A stretch of 64,000 nt of DNA from Pseudomonas sp. CCC3.1 (GCF_034347405.1 NZ_CP133778.1:1116001-1180000), one strand, 5' to 3'. Numbered from the stretch's first letter, positions 1 to 7,587 are shown. Program-made: numbers and translations. Notes: a model not told the origin generated them from the sequence alone.

Positions 1-101
1 CCACCGGCAAGAAAATGGACAAAGACCGCTTCCGCCAGGGTCTGGGCGACGTTATCGAAGCCTACGAAGAAGTTGCAAACCGCCTCGGCGTCCCGCTTTA
101 A
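1..101 (+). CDS. 3' end of an unidentified gene
   Basis: An open frame enters from the left edge, read from base 3, and stops at TAA 99-101. It gives a 32-residue C-terminus rich in charged residues (Lys, Asp, Glu, Arg) that ends in RLGVPL. Codon use is typical of high-GC Pseudomonas genes, so this is probably the last part of a core gene just outside the island that starts after the tRNA. I do not recognise the family from so short a piece. Confidence 0.6.
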   Translation, partial: TGKKMDKDRFRQGLGDVIEAYEEVANRLGVPL

Positions 102-194
102 GCTGCAAACGCGCGCAAGCAACTGATAGCACGCGATTTTTTTTGAAAAAAGGCTTTGCCTGAATCAAAAAGCGTTGTTATGATTCGCGCCGTT

Positions 195-284
195 GGAGAG
201 ATGCCAGAGTGGCCGAATGGGACGGATTCGAAATCCGTTGTACTGGCGACAGTACCTAGGGTTCGAATCCCTATCTCTCCGCCA
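195..284 (+). tRNA. tRNA-Ser (anticodon CGA)
   Basis: The 90-base sequence folds as a class II tRNA: a seven-pair acceptor stem (GGAGAGA with TCTCTCC), discriminator G, an encoded CCA end at 282-284, anticodon stem ACGGA/TCCGT with loop TTCGAAA, a long variable arm typical of serine tRNAs, and a T loop GTTCGAATC. The anticodon CGA reads UCG. A strong terminator follows 9 bases downstream. Serine tRNA 3' ends are common integration sites for phages and islands, and the DNA after this one is low in GC and carries phage relics. I saw no second copy of the tRNA 3' end in the window, so no att repeat is claimed. Confidence 0.97.
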
Positions 285-292
285 TACAAATG

Positions 293-328
293 AAAGCCCC
301 GCAGATCAAGGTCTGCGGGGCTTTTTTG
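293..328 (+). terminator. Rho-independent terminator after tRNA-Ser
   Basis: A 13-base stem (AAAGCCCCGCAGA with TCTGCGGGGCTTT) and a 7-base loop are followed by a run of T. It directly follows the tRNA-Ser gene. Confidence 0.9.
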
Positions 329-446
329 TTTTCCGGTTGTACTACTCATGCCATAAAGTTTTGAAGTGGTACGACTTAGTTCGTGTTTGGGTCGGGTGGT
401 GATGAGTGTGTTTGTTCTGTGCAGGGGGTAGTCCTTGTGCGGCCCG
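329..446. other. Spacer with no recognisable gene
   Basis: Between the tRNA terminator and the first island gene (whose stop is at 447) the sequence has only short open frames on both strands and no repeat of the tRNA 3' end. I see nothing functional. It marks the drop from core to island base composition. Confidence 0.5.
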
Positions 447-824
447 TCATGCAGTTTTAACGGCCCCTGCTAACGGAGACTCGGGATGTAGGATGTACGC
501 TCGTCCGTGGGCAGATAAGGTCATTTCAGCCCCCCAGTTACTTGGGAAAATGTCTATGAAGCTCGTACTGAGTAAATCATCCATAGCTGCTTTACACACC
601 AACCGTGGCAGTTCTACTAGTCGGTAAAGCTCGCTGGCGTAAGTTGGAATATCCCTCTCCGCATTCTGGGCAATGACTGTCAAAACCTTCTGAGTAGCCT
701 CATTAAGATGTGGTAGAGAAGGGTTCAGCCTAACTCTTAAAGATCGCACGCTTCCTGGGAGTTCTCTGATGACTTGGGTCGGTATGCGCACATTGCCGGA
801 CGAGGCTGGCCTGGCAGTTTTCAT
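447..824 (-). CDS. Hypothetical protein with a winged-helix-like C-terminal half
   Basis: This 125-residue protein belongs to no family I can name. Residues about 40-115 look like a small winged-helix fold: alternating amphipathic helices, then a strand-turn-strand ending in LSAHGRAYIL, a pattern common at the end of DNA-binding wing domains. That is a visual impression only. The gene runs head-to-head with the toxin-like gene and overlaps its 5' end by 51 bases if both annotated starts are right, so one start is probably wrong. It could be a regulator of the toxin pair or an unrelated relic. No signal peptide or membrane segment is seen. Confidence 0.45.
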   Translation of the reverse strand: MKTARPASSGNVRIPTQVIRELPGSVRSLRVRLNPSLPHLNEATQKVLTVIAQNAERDIPTYASELYRLVELPRLVCKAAMDDLLSTSFIDIFPSNWGAEMTLSAHGRAYILHPESPLAGAVKTA

Positions 825-1880
825 AGCCCCGTTGAGCGGGAGAGAGAACCACTTCCGGTTTCAAAGTCAGAGTTTAGGCCGCCACTTCAAGAGCCAGGCT
901 TCTATGTTGTTCCCAAAAGTACGACAGTCGCTCAGTTAAAGGCTACGTTGTTCTCGTCGCAATACCCCGCTGTGATGAACAAGTTTGACGCACTCAACCC
1001 TGGGTTGAACAAAGTAAATGCGGGCTCGATGATCGTGTTGAGCGATCCCAACAACCTGCAATGCACCCGCGAAGAAGCGATATTGATGGCGGCCGCCGCC
1101 AAAGCTAATGAAGCGGTAAAAGCGCTTAGTCCGGAAGAGGCTGACTTTATGGTTCGGCATCGTGACGAGATCGAAACCCTTTTTGCCCAAGGTGCAACAT
1201 CTATTGGGATCGGGGAGGCGATGTTTGCCAAGAACCTTGACGATGTAAAGAACCTGTTTAAAGACATTGAAGCGCTGCACGTACGGTCATTCCAAACTGA
1301 TGGACATTTGCGCTCAGCAGAGTTTTTTGCAGAGCGTAAACGGCTGCTGGCACAACTCAACACGAACCTGACCGCTTTGACCCGTAAAGGCATAGGATTT
1401 CCGGACCATCCGAATTTAAAAAGTGCGCTTGGCATCTCTACTCGAAGCCTGGTTCATCGCTGGACGGCAGCGGGTGGCGCAGATCAAATACCGGGATATG
1501 CCACCCATATTGAAGGTGTGTCCAAGGCATCCAAATATCTTAAACTCGGAGGTTGGATTGGCACGGGTATTGGTGGAACTGCCTCGTACATGAAGGTTCA
1601 AGACGTTTGTACAGCGGGGAATACTGCGGCTTGCAAGCGAATTAAGTTTACTGAAACGGGTAGCTTTTTGGGAGGCGTCGCAGGTGGTGCGGCGGCAGGC
1701 GCTGTGTTAACAGGTTCAACTGTTGGATATGTTTGTTTCGTGATTGGTGTGCCCACGGGTGGTGTGGGGACATTGATTTGTGGGATCGCAGTGGTAGGTG
1801 TTGCTTCTTTTGCTTCCGGCGCAATTGGTGGCGTAATCGGAGAGGAAGCTGGCGATGTTATTTATGAGATAGTTAAGTGA
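774..1880 (+). CDS. Candidate pore-forming toxin, LysM-like N-terminus and glycine-zipper C-terminus
   Basis: The protein has 368 residues if the TTG at 774 is the start; no better start exists after the in-frame stop at 738-740, so the true N-terminus may have been lost. Residues 41-95 resemble a LysM-type module (a FYVVPKSTT stretch, then LNPGLNKVNAG and IVLSDP). A helical middle part follows. The last 110 residues are very rich in glycine and alanine, with GGVAGGAAAGAV-type glycine-zipper repeats and two long hydrophobic stretches with little charge. This build matches membrane-inserting effectors delivered by contact systems. The stop overlaps the start of the next gene (GTGA, 1877-1880), a three-helix membrane protein, as expected for toxin and immunity. 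Toxicity and the delivery route are inference; no VgrG, PAAR or Rhs gene is in the window. Confidence 0.65.
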   Translation: MGRYAHIAGRGWPGSFHSPVEREREPLPVSKSEFRPPLQEPGFYVVPKSTTVAQLKATLFSSQYPAVMNKFDALNPGLNKVNAGSMIVLSDPNNLQCTREEAILMAAAAKANEAVKALSPEEADFMVRHRDEIETLFAQGATSIGIGEAMFAKNLDDVKNLFKDIEALHVRSFQTDGHLRSAEFFAERKRLLAQLNTNLTALTRKGIGFPDHPNLKSALGISTRSLVHRWTAAGGADQIPGYATHIEGVSKASKYLKLGGWIGTGIGGTASYMKVQDVCTAGNTAACKRIKFTETGSFLGGVAGGAAAGAVLTGSTVGYVCFVIGVPTGGVGTLICGIAVVGVASFASGAIGGVIGEEAGDVIYEIVK

Positions 1881-2266
1881 ACGTGAGCATTGCCGATTTA
1901 GTATTTCTTACCTTCTCTTTATTGATTTTTGGAGGGATTTTTATCTGTGTGGGTGTATCACTTCACATGGCGTATACGCAGATGGATTTGATGTTGGCGC
2001 ATTTGAAAAAATCTTCTGCTATTCGGCCTCATATTCCACTTAGAAATGGTGGGCCTTGGGGGATGCTTCTATTGGTAGGGTGGATAGCCGGAATTGTTAC
2101 ATTTCCGGGGTTTTACTTAAAACGTGGAGAAGTCAGCATCGAAGAACTGGATGCATTTCCCGTACGTCTTAAACGAAAGCTGGCCATTATAAAATGGTCT
2201 TCGATAGTGCTTTTAGCTGCAATGGTTTTACTGTTCATTTTTAGAAAGTCAGGGTTGCTCAAATAG
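1877..2266 (+). CDS. Small three-helix membrane protein, probable immunity protein
   Basis: This 129-residue protein starts at a GTG that shares four bases (GTGA) with the stop codon of the toxin-like gene, so translation is almost surely coupled. Three hydrophobic segments are visible at about 7-30, 60-80 and 104-123, with a basic loop before the third and a short basic tail. It has no motif I recognise. Small polytopic proteins directly behind a glycine-zipper effector are typically its immunity partner in the inner membrane, and that is the role I infer. Base composition is clearly lower in GC than the core genes further right, in line with horizontal gain of the pair. Confidence 0.65.
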   Translation: MNVSIADLVFLTFSLLIFGGIFICVGVSLHMAYTQMDLMLAHLKKSSAIRPHIPLRNGGPWGMLLLVGWIAGIVTFPGFYLKRGEVSIEELDAFPVRLKRKLAIIKWSSIVLLAAMVLLFIFRKSGLLK

Positions 2267-2311
2267 ACTGTATGAGAATTTTCGAATAACACAGCGTTGC
2301 ACTTAAATGTA

Positions 2312-2338
2312 TAGCCCACCATCGAGTGGGTTTTTTCA
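2312..2338 (+). terminator. Terminator between the immunity gene and the gpD relic
   Basis: A stem CCCAC/GTGGG with a 6-base loop is followed by six T. It ends the toxin-immunity transcript, or is a remnant of the phage gene that once preceded gpD. Confidence 0.65.
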
Positions 2339-2354
2339 TGTCTGGAGTTTGCCC

Positions 2355-3076
2355 ATGACCCCCGCCTTTCGCATCGTCGCAGACGGCGCAGACACCACCT
2401 CACGCCTACTATTGCTGCGTACCACGGCCAAGCCTGGTATGGAGTCCGATGACTTTGAGCTGCGCATCGATGACCGCGACAGCGCCGTCTCCTTGCCAAA
2501 TCGCGGGGCCAGCATCGTCAACGACGTAGCCGTGCGAAACGGCTGGTTACCCATATGCCCGGTGAGCACCAAAGTCCCCCGGGCTGACCAACTGAGCGAG
2601 TCAGTCTTCAACGTCATCACCCGGCTGGCCAAGCAGTACGACTGCACCGCCAAAGTGGCCGACGGCATGCTGTTGGTCATGCCGCGCCAAGCGGGGCAGA
2701 GCGCAAGCGGCAAGCTCTTGGGCACAGTTACATTGATCCGCAGCGACGTGAGCCGTTGGCAGTGTCGTTTAGCAGATCTCAGCGCCCATAAAGCGGTTAT
2801 TACCAAACATCAGGACCCAAGCATCGCTCAGTTGCAAATCATCACCCTCAACAACGAAGAAGTCCCTGAAGGCCACACCGACCGGCATATCTACCCAAAC
2901 AAATCCGCCGCTGAACAAGCGACCAAAGCCCGGCTCGATGGCGAGTACCTGGTGGACTCGGTAGAACAGATTTTCACCCAAAGCGGCTGGAGCGCCACCG
3001 TTGAATGCACGGGGGAAACAAGGCAAAGCTAGCAAGCGGCTACGTGCTCGATGCCAACCAAGGGCAGGGGGAGTGA
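2355..3076 (+). pseudogene. Degenerate phage tail gene D (late control D, gpD), copy 1
   Basis: From the ATG at 2355 the reading frame shows the N-terminus of the P2-type gpD family (MTPAFRIVADG, LRTTAKPGMESDDFELRIDDRD), then the later landmarks RLAKQYDCTAKVADG, TDRHIYPNKSAAEQA and LDGEYLVDSVEQ. gpD forms the tail hub above the spike in contractile phages and pyocins. Compared with my memory of the family (about 330 residues) two blocks are missing: one after RGASI, which normally contains the KASDMRGSGKTTRSGSW stretch, and one between the PNKSAAEQA and DGEYLVDS stretches. Near 3010 the frame shifts, so the continuous frame ends early at 3030-3032. A +1 reading continues as GGNKAKLASGYVLD and stops at 3076. 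It is a dead relic or a drastically reduced gene. Confidence 0.8.
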
Positions 3077-3122
3077 TTCACTTGCCGGATATGCTGAGGG
3101 CGAGTGAGGAAAGGGTCATATT

Positions 3123-3296
3123 GTGAGGATAGGGCAATATCAGCATAGGTGTGTTTATAAGTTGCTTTTAGATTTGTTGTTAGATTGTTTTTCTGAAGGA
3201 TATTCTTACCATTGGTTTCTCTCTGGAGTTGCTTTGATTGGCGTAATGGCGCATTTTTATTTGGCGGGAAACAAATTTTTTAAATTAAATTCATAG
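3123..3296 (+). CDS. Possible 57-residue small protein
   Basis: A GTG-started frame of 58 codons lies in the otherwise empty AT-rich stretch between the gpD relic and the next gene. It would encode a short protein with one hydrophobic segment near its C-terminus (about residues 31-48, containing WFLSGVALIGVMAHFYLAG) and a basic end. No Shine-Dalgarno sequence of note precedes it, and frames of this size occur by chance, so it may not be real. Confidence 0.25.
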   Translation: MRIGQYQHRCVYKLLLDLLLDCFSEGYSYHWFLSGVALIGVMAHFYLAGNKFFKLNS

Positions 3297-3317
3297 CTAT
3301 CAAAAGGATTATTGATT

Positions 3318-3632
3318 GTGAATATTGAAACTAAAAACTGGAAAGCTCAGATCAACCGTATGCCCCATGATAATTTCTTTCGGGTGGATGGCGTTGTAAC
3401 TGTTCCTCACTCAGCCATTTTGCTGAGTCTGGAAGTTAGCCAGATTCAGGATAAATCTTTCGACCTGAGGCTGGATCTTAAACTAACCGTTCCCCAAGAC
3501 ATCGGCCTGGACGTTTTAACCGATAAATCAGTAGCTTATAAGGTTTCTGGGGCGTCGAATGTCACGGGTGTGAGCATTTTTTTCGAGGGCAAGTTGCTGC
3601 ATCATATTGATGAGATTTTAATTACACATTAA
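3318..3632 (+). CDS. Hypothetical 104-residue island protein
   Basis: The GTG at 3318 is preferred because AAGGA (3304-3308) sits nine bases upstream; a TTG at 3312 would be too close. The product is a soluble, beta-rich looking protein with alternating hydrophobic residues (for example DLRLDLKLTVPQ) and ends KLLHHIDEILITH. No signal peptide or membrane helix is visible. A good terminator follows 16 bases after the stop. I do not recognise the family. Its place among toxin and phage relics and its size would fit an orphan immunity or phage accessory protein, but nothing proves this. Confidence 0.55.
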   Translation: MNIETKNWKAQINRMPHDNFFRVDGVVTVPHSAILLSLEVSQIQDKSFDLRLDLKLTVPQDIGLDVLTDKSVAYKVSGASNVTGVSIFFEGKLLHHIDEILITH

Positions 3633-3648
3633 TTGTTGCTGTCAATGG

Positions 3649-3686
3649 CTCTGCCTGATTTTGTTGTCTCAGGCAGCGCTTTTTTC
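3649..3686 (+). terminator. Terminator after the 104-residue gene
   Basis: Inverted repeat CTGCCTGA / TCAGGCAG with a 10-base loop, followed within a few bases by TTTTTT. Confidence 0.8.
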
Positions 3687-3954
3687 TTTGCGGCTTTTGG
3701 ATTTCGGCTATTAGGATATTTACTGTTGACGGTGCCACTGAACGTTTATTTTAAAAGGTAGCGTTAGGTTGCTTGTATGAGTTGGCTCTTCAGCATTCAG
3801 CTCTGCTTTACCATAAACCGGGTATATCGCCAGTGACCGAAGGAATCTTGATGGATTCATTCTTGAAGGCGTGCGACAGATTGCAAGTTTAGTACACCCG
3901 CTCTGCCTTGCTGCAAGAGAGATACTTGATATGCATGGCCTTGATCCGCGCACT

Positions 3955-4257
3955 TTAATGTTGGTGCTCTTGTACATACTGCTGCAATGCTTGATCCAGA
4001 CGCGTTTGCCAGCCGCTACCACCCGCCTTGAAGTATTCCACCACCTCCGGAGAAAGCCGTAGAGTAACCCGCTCTTTGATCGGGGCTTTCTGTGGTCTGC
4101 ATTCGCCTCGACGACGGACAGTTGCTTGAGCGAAGAAGGCATCTACGGCTGCCGGATCATTGGGGTTATACAACTCGTCAGTCACTTGCGCTACAGGCTC
4201 ATCGGCAGCGGCTTCACGCTTGACGCGTTCCCAATCAGTCTTTCTGGAGGTTTGCAC
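3955..4257 (-). CDS. BrnA-family antitoxin, orphan
   Basis: The 100-residue protein starts at a GTG (complement of 4255-4257) behind an AGGTGAG-like ribosome site. The C-terminal half shows the BrnA signature: IKERVTLRLSPEVVEYFKAGG followed by GWQTRLDQALQQYV, a ribbon-helix-helix type DNA-binding and toxin-binding module. BrnA antitoxins normally follow the RNase toxin gene brnT and repress the shared promoter. Here the DNA upstream of the start (4258-4560) is a gpD relic and contains no brnT, and downstream (3687-3954) there is no toxin either. It is therefore an orphan that may have lost its toxin, or a stand-alone repressor. The N-terminal half (DWERVKREAAADEP) is like that of stand-alone copies I recall from pseudomonads. 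Confidence 0.75.
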   Translation of the reverse strand: MQTSRKTDWERVKREAAADEPVAQVTDELYNPNDPAAVDAFFAQATVRRRGECRPQKAPIKERVTLRLSPEVVEYFKAGGSGWQTRLDQALQQYVQEHQH

Positions 4258-4318
4258 AGTGCTTTCTCACCTGTTTTCGCCTTGCCTAAGCTTCGCTCGA
4301 AAACATTTCGTACAGAGC

Positions 4319-4563
4319 CTAGTGATCCGAGGCAAAGCCAGTGACATGCGCAGCAGCGGCAAAACCACACGCAGTGGCAGTTGGGAAAGCGTCAGTCTGG
4401 TCAGCACCCTCAACAAGACCAAGCCCCTGGCAGGCTACTTCTGCGCACACAGATCGTCATATTTACCCGAATAAATCCGTCGCCGAGCGCGGCATCAATG
4501 CCCAGCGCTTCAAAGCCGTACTCGATGGCGAGTACTGGGTGAATCCGGTGGTCCAATGGATGC
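4319..4563 (+). pseudogene. Degenerate phage tail gene D fragment, copy 2
   Basis: Two short frames together cover parts of gpD. The first (from 4319) reads LVIRGKASDMRSSGKTTRSG and stops at 4474. The second, shifted one frame, reads TDRHIYPNKSVAERGINAQR and then LDGEYWVNPVVQWM. The first stretch is exactly the part missing from copy 1, while the second overlaps copy 1, so this is a second copy or a rearranged remainder and not just the other half of the same gene. No start codon or N-terminal part remains. It lies head-to-head with the BrnA gene, whose promoter must sit inside this relic. Confidence 0.75.
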
Positions 4564-4571
4564 GGGGTTGT

Positions 4572-4988
4572 TTAAGTATCATCCGTGTACTTATCAATAT
4601 TCTTTTTCAGTAAAGCGGGCATTTCAACTTCAATCGATTCAGTTTCACTTTTAATAAATGCAATAAATTCAGCGTATTTTTTCATGGCGAACATGGGGTG
4701 AACGTCAATAAAATATTTCCTGACTGTATTGCAATAAAAATCGTAGTAAAAGTCTTCTTGGCAGTCACGTGTGCCCAGGCAATAGCTGATTTGTGTGTGG
4801 ATAAAAATAACTTTGGCAAATGTTCTGCCGTTTTCCAGCACACGTTTGGTCTGTGCAACAGCGTCCAGGCTGTTGTAGTCCCGAAAGTCTTGAAAGGTTT
4901 CCTCTAATAGTGCCAGTAGCTGAGGAAAATCATCATTGATGGTAATCGATCTACTGGGCTTGAAGCGGTCTTTGAACGTCCATGGCAT
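4572..4988 (-). CDS. Hypothetical 138-residue acidic/aromatic protein
   Basis: The ATG is the complement of 4986-4988, with AAGGTT about eight bases upstream as ribosome site. The product is mainly helical in look, rich in Phe, Tyr, Asp and Glu, with no signal peptide or membrane segment (for example DFYYDFYCNTVRKYF and EFIAFIKSETESIEVEM). Its base composition is much lower in GC than the core. I know no family. Size, acidity and position in an island of toxin remnants resemble immunity proteins of polymorphic toxins, but no partner toxin is next to it. Confidence 0.55.
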   Translation of the reverse strand: MPWTFKDRFKPSRSITINDDFPQLLALLEETFQDFRDYNSLDAVAQTKRVLENGRTFAKVIFIHTQISYCLGTRDCQEDFYYDFYCNTVRKYFIDVHPMFAMKKYAEFIAFIKSETESIEVEMPALLKKNIDKYTDDT

Positions 4989-5166
4989 GTTGGTTTAACC
5001 TTGTAGGTGCGTATGTTTTATAGCGCGTTTTTTGGCATGTATTCCAATAGGGAGAGTCGTTTTATCTTCGGCCGTGGGTCGTTTGCAGACGGGCATTACA
5101 TTTTTTATCGGGTATTATCGAGTTGTTTTTTTTTGTAGGGGGCGTCGAAGTTCTGTTGGGACGGCA

Positions 5167-5982
5167 TCAAGTATTTCTGATGAGGCTCTCCACAAAGAAT
5201 TCAATGTCACCTGTAGGGGTGTTGCGTATAGGCCATCTATTAATTGTGAGTGCCAACCTTCTTATGTCTTGTGCGAATTCTGATTTTGGATACAGGCTAA
5301 AGAGTGCCTGGCCTTTGATGGCCGCACTGCGCGCTGATGTGCTTTCAAGTACGTAGCCTGCATAGTTTAAAAATAAATCAGTCATGTGCATGTTCATTTT
5401 TAACAGTTTTTCGAAGACGGCCCTGCCTTCGTATCTGTTTGACGTCATATTGACGAGTATTTTGAAATTTTGCAGGTTGTAGTCCAGGTGCAGTGCATTT
5501 AGAAGTGCGTTGGTACTGGCGATGGCCGTGGGTTCGCTACGGGTGACCAGTAAGATGTCTTGCGATGCTCTGATAAAGTTGAAGACTGATTTGTTAATGC
5601 CTGGCGCGGTGTCAACAATAAGAATGTCCATCTCTTCTGCAATAGCATTAAAGGCGTTGACGATGCCGAAGTGATGAGCGGGCCCAAGGTTTGTTATCGG
5701 TTTTGGTAGCGTGCTACCGAGAATAAAATTGATGCCCCGCGGTCCGCAATGAATAACTTCATGTATTGAACAACGGCCTTCAATTAGATCAGTTAGTGTG
5801 TAAGTGGGTGAGATATTTAAAAGCGTTGCAATGCTGGGAAGCTCCAGGTTGGCATCTAAGAGGGTGACTCTTTTTCCAAGCTCTGTTAACGCCATTGAAA
5901 GGTTGATTGATAATGTGCTTTTTCCTGTCCCCCCTTTGCCGCTGGCGATAACTATTACCTGAGGGGGTTTTATTGAATTCAT
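5167..5982 (-). CDS. FleN/MinD-like ParA-family ATPase
   Basis: The 271-residue protein has a deviant Walker A (GKGGTGKST, residues 15-23, with the signature Lys16 of the MinD/ParA group), then DANLELPSIATLLNI as the switch region and LIVDTAPGI as the Walker B part. MinD-family ATPases dimerise on ATP and position cell structures; FleN (FlhG) sets the number of polar flagella. Size and layout fit FleN best, but this copy sits far from any flagellar gene, in AT-rich island DNA, so it is a paralog whose cargo is unknown. It is divergent from the AraC-type gene at 6442. A perfect palindrome lies 27 bases before its start, which suggests control by a dimeric repressor. Confidence 0.8.
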   Translation of the reverse strand: MNSIKPPQVIVIASGKGGTGKSTLSINLSMALTELGKRVTLLDANLELPSIATLLNISPTYTLTDLIEGRCSIHEVIHCGPRGINFILGSTLPKPITNLGPAHHFGIVNAFNAIAEEMDILIVDTAPGINKSVFNFIRASQDILLVTRSEPTAIASTNALLNALHLDYNLQNFKILVNMTSNRYEGRAVFEKLLKMNMHMTDLFLNYAGYVLESTSARSAAIKGQALFSLYPKSEFAQDIRRLALTINRWPIRNTPTGDIEFFVESLIRNT

Positions 5983-6441
5983 TAATGCTGTGCCGTTTTA
6001 GTTGTTTTTGTGTTAAATAACACAGCAAGATTGAAAATGTCAGGGATGTTGCACGTTTATTTTCGTATTCTGAATTTTTCGAGTCTGTTTCTTGGCCCGA
6101 AAATCCCAGTGTCACCTTTGAGAGAGAAGGCGGTCGCTCGGAATATAGCTGTAGGCAGTGAGCAGTGATAAGACCTTACTTTCTTAAAGGCCCACACCCA
6201 ACCTCGTTTTTTTTTAAAGCTAGTCATAATATTTGGGGGACTTTTCAAAAGGGATTGTCTAGTTTGGCCGGAATATATTTGCACATAGCTGGCGCAGCGG
6301 TAAGTGTCCTCTGGCGCGAACTTAGTGTTCAGTTGCGCCATGCGGATTGACGTTGATGTGAGAAGTCATTAAAGATTTTATAAGTATCCAAACTCGCTTC
6401 TTTGTGAGCCGATTTGATCCAATGCCATGGATGAGTAGTAG
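5983..6441. promoter_or_regulatory. Divergent control region between the FleN-like and AraC-type genes
   Basis: This 459-base AT-rich region has no convincing gene. It contains a 16-base palindrome (6009-6024, TGTGTTA-AA-TAACACA) near the FleN-like start. Closer to the AraC gene it has two direct copies of CTGGCGC (6289 and 6311, 22 bases apart) and an inverted copy TGCGCCA (6334-6340). A spacing of two helical turns between direct repeats is typical for AraC-family binding, so autoregulation is plausible. Confidence 0.5.
6009..6024. promoter_or_regulatory. Palindromic operator candidate upstream of the FleN-like gene
   Basis: TGTGTTA and its exact complement TAACACA are separated by AA. The site ends 27 bases upstream of the ATG at 5982, where it would overlap or flank the promoter. 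The binding protein is unknown. Confidence 0.4.
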
Positions 6442-7419
6442 ATGTTTAACATTAGCAAGTCATACGTGCAGTTGCTTGATAGTGCGTTGGGTTACAAAAA
6501 CTTTAATGGCGGTAAGTTTAATATTTTGTTTTTAGAGTGTGATGAGTATATCGATATACTCCTGGTTTATGAGTGGCTTGCCAGCTTGACTATAAGCTCT
6601 GGCGATCCTGACCTCGGGTTAAAGGCTTATCACAATACACACCCCGCTATGCTGGGGATTTTAGGGTATGCCGTCATGTCGTGTGCAACGCTGGGTCAAG
6701 CATTGGAGCGAGTTGTTACCTACCATCCTCTGATCAGTAATGGCTCTTTTTTGAAGGTTGAGTTTCAAAAAGAACGCTTTAAGTTGATAGGGTTTGAGAT
6801 CGGTTACAAAGCACCGCGAGCCTTTATTGACTCAGGTGCGGCCGTCATTCTGGGGCTCATGAGATGGCTGGTTCCTCATCAAGATATAAAACCTTTGGCC
6901 GCTGAGTTTGTATACCCAGAGCCCGCAGGATTAGGGTCCTTGAAGGAGGTTTTTGGTGAAGATATTAAGTTTTCTTCAGAGTCGAATAGTTTGTTTTTTG
7001 CAAAAGAAATTTATAACTATCCCTTGATTTCGGCTTCTTCTAAGCTCGATAGCATTCACACTGAGTTGCTTAAGGTTCAGTTGCAAAAAACAGTGAATGG
7101 TCTGATGTCTGCCAAGGTGAAAAAAACAGTCGCTGACGAGTTGTCGACAGGGTGTATTCCGACACTTCAATCCACGGCAAAACTGCTTAAGATCAGCTCA
7201 AGAACCTTGCAATATTCATTGCAAAGTGAAGGCCTGAGTTTTACAGCTGTTTTTGAGGAAACGCGTAAAGAACTGGCTCATCATTTGCTCAGAAACTCGA
7301 TCTATAACTTGAAGTACATCTGCGCGACGTTAGGTTTTTGTGAGAGAAGCAGCTTTCATAAAGCCTCGCTGCGCTGGTTTGGTATGACGCCTCAAAGTTA
7401 TCGTGAGCAAATAGAGTGA
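6442..7419 (+). CDS. AraC-family transcriptional regulator (arabinose-binding-type N-terminal domain)
   Basis: The 325-residue protein has the layout of the OruR/VirF-type AraC subgroup. The N-terminal 200 residues form the ligand-sensing domain (stretches such as LGLKAYHNTHPAMLGILGYA). The C-terminal two helix-turn-helix motifs span about 230-320 (STAKLLKISSRTLQYSLQSEG and YICATLGFCERSSFHKASLR, ending FGMTPQSYR). Members bind DNA as direct repeats and usually activate adjacent genes. The only neighbour arranged for that is the divergent FleN-like ATPase. Base composition is low in GC for this genome, so the pair was probably acquired together. The ligand is unknown. Confidence 0.85.
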   Translation: MFNISKSYVQLLDSALGYKNFNGGKFNILFLECDEYIDILLVYEWLASLTISSGDPDLGLKAYHNTHPAMLGILGYAVMSCATLGQALERVVTYHPLISNGSFLKVEFQKERFKLIGFEIGYKAPRAFIDSGAAVILGLMRWLVPHQDIKPLAAEFVYPEPAGLGSLKEVFGEDIKFSSESNSLFFAKEIYNYPLISASSKLDSIHTELLKVQLQKTVNGLMSAKVKKTVADELSTGCIPTLQSTAKLLKISSRTLQYSLQSEGLSFTAVFEETRKELAHHLLRNSIYNLKYICATLGFCERSSFHKASLRWFGMTPQSYREQIE

Positions 7420-7587
7420 TTGATAGTGTCATGGTCGATCCGGTTGCTATGCAGCCACTACGCGCGGCCATCGCCTTGGACCCGAAGGAGGGCTAGAGCT
7501 TCCATGAATTGGTTATAACAAAATAACAACTAGATACTTCTTGCTCAGATCAGTCTGTTCTATTTCTCTAGTTGTTGCGCCATCATC

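Noticed and set aside
193..402. A short open frame over the tRNA-Ser gene
   Set aside because: It lies on the tRNA and its terminator and has no coding support.
3720..4142. A 140-codon minus-strand frame overlapping the BrnA gene
   Set aside because: It overlaps BrnA in another frame and has no recognisable motif; BrnA has the family signature and a ribosome site.
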